A DNA stretch of 16,678 nucleotides from an uncultured Myxococcales bacterium (GCA_903952805.1 CAJBHN010000197.1:1-16678); one strand, 5' to 3'. Positions 5,773-13,014 are shown, counted from the stretch's first letter. Program-made: numbers and translations. Notes: generated by a model from the letters alone, not told the origin.

Positions 5773-6273
5773 ATGGTGCCCCGCCGCAGTCAGGTCGACC
5801 CCCTTGCCGCCTCCATTGGCGCCCGCGTCCGGTCGCTGCGCCAGGCCAACGGCCTGACCCTGGCCAAGCTCGCCGCTGAGAGCGGGCTGGCGTCCAAGGG
5901 GCACCTCTCCGACCTTGAGCACGGGCGCCTGGTCCCCACCGTGGGGACCTTGCAGGCCCTCGCGAGCAAGCTCGGCGTCGAACTCCTCGATCTGCTGATC
6001 ATCCCCGACAAAAATCCCCGCCACCGGCTCATCGCCCAATCCTCCGGGCTGCCCGACCCCGTGATGCTGCGGTGGCTCACCGAGGCCGAAGAGCTGCCCG
6101 TGCGCCCCGGTCCGACCAGGATGACGCCCGCGAAGAAGGCGCCTGCCAAGACGGCGAAGACGACCGCGAAGGCGACGACGACCGCGAAGGCGACGCCGGC
6201 GAAGACGACGAAGGCAGCGACCAAGCCGCCAGCGCACGCTGGTCGTCGTCGATCGACGCGCTCGGGCAGCTGA
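5773..6273 (+). CDS. XRE-type regulator with histone-H1-like basic tail
   Basis: This 166-residue protein has its first ~112 residues parallel to the preceding regulator (about two thirds identical by eye), including the identical stretch SKGHLSDLEHGRL and the shared region LLDL..P.KN.RHR.IA after the helix-turn-helix. The S24-like domain is absent. Instead residues 117-166 form a low-complexity tail of Ala, Lys, Thr and Pro with nine Lys, four Arg and no acidic residue (for example TPAKKAPAKTAKTTAKAT), like the C-terminal tails of histone H1 and bacterial H1-like proteins. I infer non-specific DNA binding or compaction added to site-specific binding. ATG at 5773 or GTG at 5776 are both possible; the paralogue aligns with the GTG, and TTG at 5761 is less likely. 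The gene ends 10 bp from the convergent lyase gene. Confidence 0.88.
   Translation: MVPRRSQVDPLAASIGARVRSLRQANGLTLAKLAAESGLASKGHLSDLEHGRLVPTVGTLQALASKLGVELLDLLIIPDKNPRHRLIAQSSGLPDPVMLRWLTEAEELPVRPGPTRMTPAKKAPAKTAKTTAKATTTAKATPAKTTKAATKPPAHAGRRRSTRSGS
6159..6194 (+). repeat. 18-bp perfect tandem duplication in the basic tail
   Basis: Two identical 18-bp units (6159-6176 and 6177-6194) encode the repeated TTAKAT segment of the H1-like tail. Perfect identity at the DNA level suggests recent slippage and a tail whose length can vary. Confidence 0.75.
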
Positions 6274-6283
6274 GCCGACCCGA

Positions 6284-7609
6284 TCAGCGACACATCGTGG
6301 TGCGGGGGCCGGCATTGGCGCGGATGCGCTCGCTCAAGGCCGTCGTCGCCGTCTCCACCGCGTAGGGATAGCCCGGCACAAACGTCACCCGCTCGGGCTG
6401 GTGGATGTCGAGGACGGCGCCGTTTTGGAGGCTGTCGCCGACGCTGCGGGTGAAGCCGCGGCTGTCGCCGTCGTCGGTGACGAGGGCGGTGCTGGCCGTG
6501 CCGCCGTCGCTGTCGCCGCAGGGGGCGGGGTCGATGCATTGGTCGAGGGCAACGCTCAGCAGCGAGCAGCGGTCGCGGGCCTGCCAGACATTGCCCTCAA
6601 AGAAGCACTCGGCTTCGTCCATGCAGCTGACGCCGTGGTCGTACCACTCGAACACGAAGTTGTTGAAGGAGTGCAGCAGACCGTAGTGGAAGCGGGGACC
6701 GCGCACCGTGAGCCGGTCGACGAAGTTGTGGTGCATCGTGACGCGCATGCCGTCGGAGCGGCCGCCGTCTTTGTCCTTCCACATCAGCATGCCCTTGCTG
6801 TGATCATGAAAGTGGCTCCAGGAAATCGTGACGTTGGTCGCGCCGCGCAGGTCGAGCAGGCCGTCGCCGCCGTGGTGGAAGTCCACGTGGTGAAACCAGA
6901 AGTCCTGCGAACTGTAGTCCGCCGGGCTCGACCCACCGGTGCCCATGATGACGACGGCGTCGCCGTTTTGGCCGCACGCCTCGATGTGGCGATCGTTCTT
7001 GAGCTGCACGTCGGTGACGATGACGTTGCGCTGATCCGTGAAGCGCAGGCTGCCATCGATGGCGACGTCGGCGCCGCGGCCGTCGATGGTCTTGTTGCCG
7101 AGCACCTCCACCCGTTCGGGGTCGAGCCGGATCTCGCCGTCGACGTCAAACACGATCCACCAACGCTCGCTGCTCTCCAGCGCCCGTCGCAATGAGCCTC
7201 GGTTGCCCGACCCCGTGCTGCCGCCGCTCACGGTGTCCACGACGTAGACGCGGGCGGGGTCGCCCCCGCTGGCGCCTCGGCCATAGCCCCCGCGCTCCGC
7301 CAGCAGCGCGGCCGGGTCGATGACCCGGCCACAGCTCGTCGGTGGCACCGTGCCGAGGTCCCCCTCGCTGCTTTCGCCCTCGCCCTCGCCCTCACCCTCG
7401 CCCTCGCCCTCGCCCTCGCCCTCGCCCTCGCCCTCGCCTTCGCCCTCGCCTTCGCCCTCGCCCTCGCCTTCGCCCTCGCCCTCGCCGGGAAATTCGGGCC
7501 CGACGGGCTCGTTTGGGAGCACGGGACGAGCGGGCTCCCGGCCGCAGCCGGCCGCAACGACCACCGCGAAGAAGACACACCGCCAACGGGAAGGAAAACG
7601 TGCGCGCAT
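6284..7609 (-). CDS. pectate-lyase-like (PL1 type) lipoprotein with (Gly-Glu)19 linker
   Basis: This 441-residue protein has a lipoprotein signal (MRARFPSRWRCVFFAVVVAAGC, lipidated Cys22). Residues 42-79 are 19 Gly-Glu dipeptides, an extended surface linker, followed by a right-handed beta-helix domain. PL1 pectate-lyase motifs are visible: NKTIDGRGADVAIDG, WFHHVDFHHGGDGLLDLRG with calcium-site aspartates, NVTISWSHFHDHSKGMLMW, and VTMHHNFVDR..RGPRFHYGLLHSFNN. Arg303 fits the catalytic Arg of PelC-type enzymes, but the second Arg of RxPxxR is His308. The expected reaction is calcium-dependent beta-elimination of polygalacturonate outside the cell; the Arg change makes the substrate uncertain. 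ATG at 7609 gives a canonical short signal; an upstream in-frame start at 7645 would add 12 residues. Confidence 0.88.
   Translation of the reverse strand: MRARFPSRWRCVFFAVVVAAGCGREPARPVLPNEPVGPEFPGEGEGEGEGEGEGEGEGEGEGEGEGEGEGEGEGEGEGESSEGDLGTVPPTSCGRVIDPAALLAERGGYGRGASGGDPARVYVVDTVSGGSTGSGNRGSLRRALESSERWWIVFDVDGEIRLDPERVEVLGNKTIDGRGADVAIDGSLRFTDQRNVIVTDVQLKNDRHIEACGQNGDAVVIMGTGGSSPADYSSQDFWFHHVDFHHGGDGLLDLRGATNVTISWSHFHDHSKGMLMWKDKDGGRSDGMRVTMHHNFVDRLTVRGPRFHYGLLHSFNNFVFEWYDHGVSCMDEAECFFEGNVWQARDRCSLLSVALDQCIDPAPCGDSDGGTASTALVTDDGDSRGFTRSVGDSLQNGAVLDIHQPERVTFVPGYPYAVETATTALSERIRANAGPRTTMCR
7373..7486 (-). repeat. hexanucleotide tandem repeat (19 units) encoding Gly-Glu
   Basis: There are 114 bp of GGCGAG-type units (CTCGCC on the + strand) with a few synonymous changes (GAA for GAG, GGT for GGC). 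Every unit is a whole Gly-Glu pair, so gain or loss of units changes linker length without a frameshift. Confidence 0.95.
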
Positions 7610-7761
7610 ATCCCACCCCCCATTCGCGAGGCATGCCAACGACATCGTCGACGGCGCACGGCGTCGGGATGGCCTGCGGCGCGGGTCTGCCGCCCTTGCG
7701 GCCCGACCGACTGTATCCGATCAGAGCACACGCTGTGCACCATCTGGCGACACCTGTGCCG

Positions 7762-7790
7762 TGGCGGGCTTCACCGGTGCTGACCCGCCA
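7762..7790. promoter_or_regulatory. nested inverted repeat before the PmbA-like gene
   Basis: TGGCGGG (7762-7768) and CCCGCCA (7784-7790) form a 7-bp inverted repeat that encloses the 8-bp palindrome CACCGGTG (7772-7779). It lies 21 bp before the ATG at 7812, in the divergent spacer with the lyase gene. It is an operator or leader hairpin candidate. Confidence 0.35.
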
Positions 7791-7811
7791 GTCGATGCTA
7801 AGACCGGGGCA

Positions 7812-9221
7812 ATGACACTGTTCGACTCCACGCTGCCCAAAGAAGCCGCCAGCGTCCGCCTCGCGAGCATGAATCTCCTCGACGTCTGCGAGGTGGTGGT
7901 GCGCCGCGCCCAACAACGCGGCGCCTCCCAGGTCGAGGTCTACGGCGAACGGATGACGGCCCTGTCGTCGTCGTTGGAGCAGGGCACGCTCAAGGGAGCC
8001 CAGGCCGCCGAGCACGAGGCTTTCGGCGTGCGGCTGCTGGTCGGCGACAAGGTCGGCTTCGCCTGCGTCAACCGCCGCGACCCCAAGGCCCTCGACGAGG
8101 CCATCGACGACGCGCTCGCCATCGCCCGCGCCGGCCAAAGCGACGTCGGCAACGACCTCGCCGACCCCCTGCCGGTCCGCACCATCTACGGCCTCGACGA
8201 CGCCGCCATCCGCGCCTGCACCGTCGACGACGCCGTCGACCTCGCCATGAAGCTGCTGGAGGCCGCCAAAGAACAGGACGCGCGCGCCTCCGTCGACAGC
8301 GGCAGCGTCGGCATCTCGTTTGGCGAGACCGCCATCGCCAACTCCCGCGGCCTGCGCGTGGCCGATGCCGACAGCGCCGTCAGCTATGGCTTGTTCGGCA
8401 TGGCCGTCGACGGCGATGAGGTGTCGTCGTTCGAGCATTCGTTCGACGCCGTCCGATACCTCAAGGACGTCGACGTCGACCGCGTCGGTCGCGACTTCGC
8501 GCGCCGGGCGGTGGCGCTGCTGCGTCCCCGCCAGGGCATCGCGTATCAGGGCCCGGTGCTGTTTGGCCCCGAGGCCTTCGAGGAAATCTTTCTGGCCACG
8601 CTGCTGGGCGCCGTCGACGGCGACACCGTGTTCAAGGGCCGCTCCCGCTGGCAGGACAAGCGGGGTCAGCGCATTGCCGCCCCCGGCTTCACCGTCGTCG
8701 ACGACGGCACGCTGTCTGGCGCGATTGGCTCGGCCTGCTTTGATCGCGAGGGTCGCCCCCACCGTCGCACCGTCATCGTCGGCGACGGCCTGCTGCATCG
8801 CTTTCTCTACGACGTCCGCGCCGCGCGTCGGGCCACCACCCTGCCCACCGGACATGCCCAGGGCAGCGCTCGCTCCATGCCCAGCATCGGCACCACCAAC
8901 CTCGCCGTCGGCGCCGGCACCCTGTCTGATGCCGAGCTGTTGCAGGGCGTGGGCACCGGGCTGCATGTCACGCGCTTCTCGGGCAACGTCGACGACGTCA
9001 GCGGCGATTTCTCCGGCGTCGCCAAGGGCAGCTTCCTGGTGCGGCGGGGCAAGCAGCTTGGCCCCGTCAAGGAGACCTTGATCGCCGGCAACGTCTTTGA
9101 CCTGCTGCCGCGCATCATCGGCATGGGGCAGACCCTGCATCGCAACATGGCCACGGTCTCGCCCGCCGTCCTCGTCGACGGCGTCACCGTCACCATCGGC
9201 GCCGACGACAGCGACGACTGA
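7812..9221 (+). CDS. pmbA: TldD/PmbA-family protein, PmbA (TldE)-like
   Basis: This 469-residue protein is close to the usual 440-460 of PmbA/TldE. The N-terminal domain has the family pattern of a redox-neutral alpha/beta sandwich (QVEVYGERMTALSSSLEQGTLKGAQAAEHEAFGVRLLVGDKVGFA). The C-terminal beta-rich domain includes GPVLFGPEAFEEIF, DGDTVFKGRSRWQDKRGQRI, and a Gly-rich end with VTRFSGNVDDVSGDFSGVAKGSFLVRRG and GNVFDLLPRIIGMG. TldD carries the HExxxH zinc site; this protein has none, so it fits the non-catalytic PmbA/TldE partner. TldD-PmbA heterodimers degrade unfolded peptides and mature microcin or gyrase-toxin type peptides in the cytoplasm. No tldD is in the window. ATG at 7812 is chosen, although Met at 7869 also fits the family start; the Shine-Dalgarno (CCGGGG) is weak. 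The frame stays open upstream through the lyase repeat, which is GC-rich readthrough only. Confidence 0.9.
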   Translation: MTLFDSTLPKEAASVRLASMNLLDVCEVVVRRAQQRGASQVEVYGERMTALSSSLEQGTLKGAQAAEHEAFGVRLLVGDKVGFACVNRRDPKALDEAIDDALAIARAGQSDVGNDLADPLPVRTIYGLDDAAIRACTVDDAVDLAMKLLEAAKEQDARASVDSGSVGISFGETAIANSRGLRVADADSAVSYGLFGMAVDGDEVSSFEHSFDAVRYLKDVDVDRVGRDFARRAVALLRPRQGIAYQGPVLFGPEAFEEIFLATLLGAVDGDTVFKGRSRWQDKRGQRIAAPGFTVVDDGTLSGAIGSACFDREGRPHRRTVIVGDGLLHRFLYDVRAARRATTLPTGHAQGSARSMPSIGTTNLAVGAGTLSDAELLQGVGTGLHVTRFSGNVDDVSGDFSGVAKGSFLVRRGKQLGPVKETLIAGNVFDLLPRIIGMGQTLHRNMATVSPAVLVDGVTVTIGADDSDD

Positions 9222-9291
9222 GTTGCAGCGACCCACGCCGGCGGATTGAGCAGTCGACCGGGAGGGGCGGGCCCGCGTAGACTCCGCCATC

Positions 9292-9744
9292 ATGGATGTG
9301 ACCCCCTACCTGCAGCACAACCCATTGCTGCAGGGCTTCACCGACGACGGCCTGCACATCATCGCGTCGGTGTGCGTGCCACGGCAGATCGAGATCGGCG
9401 CACCGATCTTTGTCGAACGCAGCCACGGCGACAGCGCCTTCTTGTTGGTGGCGGGCGAGGTGCAGCTCAGCGTCGAGCGAGACCATGGCTTCCGTGAACT
9501 CGCGGTGCTCATCGCCCCCGACGTCTTTGGCGAGCTGAGCCTGCTGAAGCCCGGCCCCCGACGGGTGACCGCCCGGGCTCGCACCCTGGTGGGCGTGCTG
9601 GAAATTCCCCGCCGGGAATTCCTCGCGCTGCAGAAGCAGCGCCCCCAGGCCTGCATCAAGCTCATGATGAACGTCACCGAGCGTTTGGCGCAGCGCCTGG
9701 AGGAAACCGGCCCCCTGTTCGACCGCCTCCTCGACCAGCTCTGA
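9292..9744 (+). CDS. stand-alone cyclic-nucleotide-binding (CAP-like) domain protein
   Basis: This 150-residue protein consists of a single cNMP-binding beta-roll. It starts with a short helix (YLQHNPLLQGFTDDGLHIIA), then the roll with FLLVAGEVQLSV. The phosphate-binding cassette FGELSLLKPGPRRVTARA at 79-96 keeps Glu81 and Arg90, the residues that in CAP contact ribose and phosphate. It ends with a C-terminal helix (RPQACIKLMMNVTERLAQRLE). There is no helix-turn-helix after it, and CRP/FNR proteins are about 60 residues longer, so this is a sensor or adaptor domain rather than a transcription factor. It lies 70 bp after the pmbA-like gene on the same strand, so co-transcription is possible. 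Ligand (cAMP, c-di-GMP or none) cannot be told from sequence. Confidence 0.88.
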   Translation: MDVTPYLQHNPLLQGFTDDGLHIIASVCVPRQIEIGAPIFVERSHGDSAFLLVAGEVQLSVERDHGFRELAVLIAPDVFGELSLLKPGPRRVTARARTLVGVLEIPRREFLALQKQRPQACIKLMMNVTERLAQRLEETGPLFDRLLDQL

Positions 9745-9762
9745 CGCTGGCCAAGGCGGGCT

Positions 9763-11179
9763 TCAGGTCAGCATCTCGTCGACGGGCGTCGTCAGGTCGA
9801 TGCGCACCCCGCTGGTGGTGAACAGCTCTCGTCCGCCGATCTCGGGCATCGGCGCATCCATCGCCTGGGCCAGCGACAACAGCAGGTGGTTGTGGGGTCG
9901 ACCAACGAGGGGGTCGACGCCGCTCCAGGTCGGATTGGGACTGGGTGTCGGCGTGCGGGGCACAAAGCGCAGATACCGTCCGGTCGCCAACGCACCGCCA
10001 GCCCCACCAGCGACCACCGCCGGCCACACGTTGTAGCGATGGGTGCCGGTGGCCAGTTCGCTGACCCACAGCACGGCGGTGTTGTCGAGGAGGGTGCCGT
10101 TGCCTTCGGGGATGCTGTCGAGTCGCGCCAACAAACGCTGCACATGGCCGGCGTGGACCTCGCCGTAGCGGCTCATGACCTCGATGGCTTCAGGGTTTCT
10201 GTCGGAGGTGTGGGCGTAGTCGGCATGAACGTCGCCAGCGATGCCGAGGTGATCGTTGCGCAGCTGGGAGAGCTGAATGGTGACGACCCGAGTCAAATCA
10301 CAAGCCAGCGCCGCCGCCGTAATGTCGACGAAGGCGTTGTAGCGGCTCTCGTAGTGGGCGACGTTGGCGAAGTTGTTGTCGAGCTCGGGTGCCGGCGGAC
10401 GACTGCATTGGAACTGCGCGAGTTCCTGCACGCGCAGCTCGGCACCACGAACCAAATCACGATGCAGCTCGAGCTTCTGTCGGTCTTCTCCCGACAGTCG
10501 GGGCAACAGCGCGTCGTAGTCGTCGCCGACGAAGTCCAGCACGGAGGATTGGCCAGCCCGCACGCGGTCGGCGTTGGTGACGTCGCCGACCTGGCCGGAG
10601 GGAAAGAGCCGTGCGAAAGCACCGCGAGGGTCGGTGTCGGGCGGCAGGGGCCTGCATGGGTCCACGCCAGATGGCGCCGCCGCTGCTGGGGCCGGTGACG
10701 GCGAAGCCGAGGCTGTCGATGCGACCGGGCACGCGGATCTGCTCGGCGATGAGCTGGTCGATGCTGGCCCCGCCAGCCCCCAGGGTGCCGTTGCTGCGCT
10801 GGATGGGCGCCCCCGTCAGCGCGCCGCGGGTGCCCTTGTCGTGCTCGTTGAAGGCAATGTCGCCCTCGGCCGAGGCCATCGACAAACCATCGACCACCAA
10901 CAGCTTGCGCTTGAACGGCGCCAACGGTCGCAGCATGCGGCTGAAGTCACCGTCGGCCACGTCGGCCAGCGAGACGTTGAAGTCGGCGGTGTCGGTCGTC
11001 CCCGCCGGACGCATGCGGAACGAGTTGTAGACAAAGCCATGCTGCGTGAAGACGACGACGAAGCGCTTGGGCGGCGCAGCGGTCTGCGCGCGGCCCCGCA
11101 GGGACGGCAGGAACAATGACCCTGCTCCCAAACCGAGGGCCTGCAAGAAACGTCGGCGCTGCAAGGTGATGCGATTCAT
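9763..11179 (-). pseudogene. DUF1552 Tat-exported protein, frameshifted
   Basis: Two minus-strand frames together make one DUF1552 protein of about 471 residues. The N-terminal frame (start 11179) begins with a twin-arginine signal, LQRRRFLQALGLGAGSLFLPSL, then FVVVFTQHGFVYNSF and GGASIDQLIAEQI. It goes wrong after IWRGPMQ at about 10652. The other frame continues with LPPDTDPRGAFARLFPSG, DDYDALLPRLS, ALACDLTRVVTIQL, HNHLLLSLAQAMD and ends at 9763. Removing one C from the CC at 10651-10652 (+ strand) restores GPMQPLPPDTDPR, the family's usual sequence. It is a true mutation, a programmed shift or a sequencing error. Its function is unknown; the family is usually encoded next to DUF1592/DUF1585 cytochrome-like proteins, as here. 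The ATG overlaps the stop of the upstream gene by 4 bp, so the pair is translationally coupled. Confidence 0.85.
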
Positions 11180-12792
11180 TGGATCCTCCGCAGACGGAAG
11201 GCGTCGGTGACAACGAGGGCCCGCAACAACGCCGGAATGGCGGTGTCATCGGCGGTGAAGGCGGCGGTGGCGGCGGCGATGTCGTCGCGGTCGGCGGTCT
11301 GTTCCCGGCGACCATTGGCGAAGCGGAACCAATGACGGGCCACGCACTCGTGCACCACGGGGCTGTCGGCGAGCTTCTGGCCGAGTTCGACGGCGCCGGC
11401 GTAGCTGCCACCGACGCGGGTACCGGCCAGGCTGCCGCTGTCGTCCACCGGCAAACCGTTGTCGACGGTGCGGTATTGACCGATGCTGTCGTAGCCCTCG
11501 AGACCAAAGCCGATGCCATCGATGGCGACGTGACAGCTCAGACAGACCGGGTCCTGGGTGTGCTGGCGGTACCGGTCGCGATTGGTCTGGGGGGCGCCGG
11601 TGTCGACGGGCTCGGGAGGCGTGAGGTTGATGGAGGGGTTGGGCACCGGTGGCGCTTCGCACACGAGGCGCTCCAGCACGTAGACGCCGCGCAAGATGGG
11701 CGAGCCCTCCACACCGTGGCCATGGGAGGCAAGAAATTGGGCCTGGGTGAGGATGCCCGAGCGCTCCACGGGGAGGTCGACGGCGGCGTCGTTGCCGGGG
11801 ACATCGACACCGTAGACGGGACCGAGGTTGGGCATCAGGCGGGTACGACGCGTGGTCAACAACGCCCGCAGCGAGGTGTCTTCCTCGACGAGCAATGAGA
11901 TGAACTGGTCGGCCTCGCGACGCATCGAGCTGCTCAGCGCCTGGTTGTATTGGGGGAAGCGCTCAGCGCTCTTGTTGGTGCTGTTGATGCGATCGAAGTC
12001 GAGCCACTGTCCATGGAAGGAGATCATGGCGTCGACGAAGCGGCGGTCGGCCAACAGGCGATCGACCTGGCGTTGGATGCCCTCGCTGGTGGCGAGGTCG
12101 CCGTTGATGCCCGCTTGCAGCAGCTCGTCGTCGGGCATGCTGCCCCACAAAAAATACGACAGGCGACTGGCCATCTCGGTGGAGCCCACCGGCACGCGGC
12201 CGCGACTGTCGGCATTGGCGGCGCTGCCGTCGAGTTCGAGGCGATAGATGAACGACGGGCTCTGCAGCATGGCCTGCAGCATCAGCTGCACAGAGACCGT
12301 GAACGGGTCGCCGGCCTGACGACGGCTGGCAAAGAAGTCGACGTACCGCTGCCGCTCGTCGTCCAAGACCGCTCGCCGAAAGGCACGGGGCAACAGCAGC
12401 TGCAGGGTCTCATTGATGACGGCGACCTCGTCGTCGGCCCCCGCGGGCTGTCTGACCAACCAGGCGGCCTGGTTGGCAGCGGCGACGTCAGTGACCGCGA
12501 TGACGCCCGCACGGAGCTGATCGACGTAGAGGTCCGCAACCTGCTGGTGCTGCACTTCCTGGGCGAAGTCCTTGCCGCGGTCCTCGGTGATTTCGACGGT
12601 GGGCAACGACGACACACGAAACAAATCGCGCAGCGTTCGATTGAGCTCTTCGGCGGTCAAACGACGAACCGGCGACGGGGCCACCGTGAGCGGCGGTGGC
12701 TCGACGACGTTTTGGGGAGGGCCAACGAACAGGTCACATCCCGCCCCAGCGGTGATGAGTCCTGCCCACGCGAGGAGGAGGATTCGTCCCAT
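11176..12792 (-). CDS. DUF1592-type multidomain lipoprotein with haem-binding CxxCH
   Basis: This 538-residue protein starts with the lipoprotein signal MGRILLLAWAGLITAGAGC (lipidated Cys19). Domain order matches the family built from DUF1587, DUF1595, DUF1592, DUF1588 and DUF1585: RRLTAEELNRTLRDLF, PRAFRRAVLDDERQRYVDFF, SPSFIYRLE with RLSYFLWGSMPDDELL, GILTQAQFLASHGHGVEGSPILRGVYVLERLVC, and the C-terminal GYDSIGQYRT. A single cytochrome-c-type motif Cys417-Leu-Ser-Cys420-His421 sits before the last domain, so covalent haem is expected. ATG at 12792 is chosen over the longer frame (to 12981) because it begins the signal peptide. With the DUF1552 partner it forms a secreted, probably redox-active pair of unknown substrate, common in Planctomycetota and Myxococcota. 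Confidence 0.9.
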   Translation of the reverse strand: MGRILLLAWAGLITAGAGCDLFVGPPQNVVEPPPLTVAPSPVRRLTAEELNRTLRDLFRVSSLPTVEITEDRGKDFAQEVQHQQVADLYVDQLRAGVIAVTDVAAANQAAWLVRQPAGADDEVAVINETLQLLLPRAFRRAVLDDERQRYVDFFASRRQAGDPFTVSVQLMLQAMLQSPSFIYRLELDGSAANADSRGRVPVGSTEMASRLSYFLWGSMPDDELLQAGINGDLATSEGIQRQVDRLLADRRFVDAMISFHGQWLDFDRINSTNKSAERFPQYNQALSSSMRREADQFISLLVEEDTSLRALLTTRRTRLMPNLGPVYGVDVPGNDAAVDLPVERSGILTQAQFLASHGHGVEGSPILRGVYVLERLVCEAPPVPNPSINLTPPEPVDTGAPQTNRDRYRQHTQDPVCLSCHVAIDGIGFGLEGYDSIGQYRTVDNGLPVDDSGSLAGTRVGGSYAGAVELGQKLADSPVVHECVARHWFRFANGRREQTADRDDIAAATAAFTADDTAIPALLRALVVTDAFRLRRIQ

Positions 12793-12800
12793 GCTTCTGG

Positions 12801-12822
12801 GTATACGCACCCGTGTGCATAC
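12801..12822. promoter_or_regulatory. imperfect 22-bp inverted repeat before the DUF1592-type gene
   Basis: GTATACGCAC and GTGTGCATAC are separated by CC; 8 of 10 arm positions are complementary. It begins 8 bp upstream of the start codon at 12792, where it would cover the ribosome-binding region or transcript start. No protein can be assigned. Confidence 0.35.
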
Positions 12823-12937
12823 GCGCGATGCTCGCAATGACACGCCCAGCCGCGACGGCGATGTTCTCGCCCGTAAACTGCCGAATGACTTCGCTATTTC
12901 CAAGCGAACTTTCTCGACGACCCAGCCCCCGGTTGAT

Positions 12938-12956
12938 CTGTGACCGAGCTGTGACC
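12938..12956 (+). promoter_or_regulatory. CTGTGACC direct repeat with 11-bp period
   Basis: CTGTGACC occurs at 12938-12945 and 12949-12956. Seven-base repeats separated by four bases, one helical turn apart, resemble the layout of PHO boxes (CTGTCAT-N4-CTGTCAT), with differences at the fifth and seventh bases. It lies about 150 bp upstream of the DUF1592-type gene. Confidence 0.3.
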
Positions 12957-13014
12957 ACCCACACAGTGCGACGACGCCCATGGCCCAGGTGGCCTTCCCG
13001 TTGTCCTCACCGAA

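Noticed and set aside
4794..6273. Remnant prophage around the CI-like regulator
   Set aside because: No integrase, structural, lysis or replication gene and no attachment site is visible; the flanking genes are ordinary chromosomal ones.
7373..7486. CRISPR-like array
   Set aside because: The repeats are contiguous hexamers without spacers and lie in a coding frame.
7320..7811. Upstream extension of the PmbA-like frame, beginning in the Ser-Pro-encoding complement of the repeat
   Set aside because: It overlaps the lyase signal and linker on the other strand, matches nothing in the family, and would make the protein 164 residues too long.
7392..9293. A 633-codon open frame on the minus strand opposite the PmbA-like gene
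   Set aside because: It is a shadow of the real gene in GC-rich DNA: the plus strand shows clear family motifs, while the minus frame is Gly/Ala/Asp-rich without domains.
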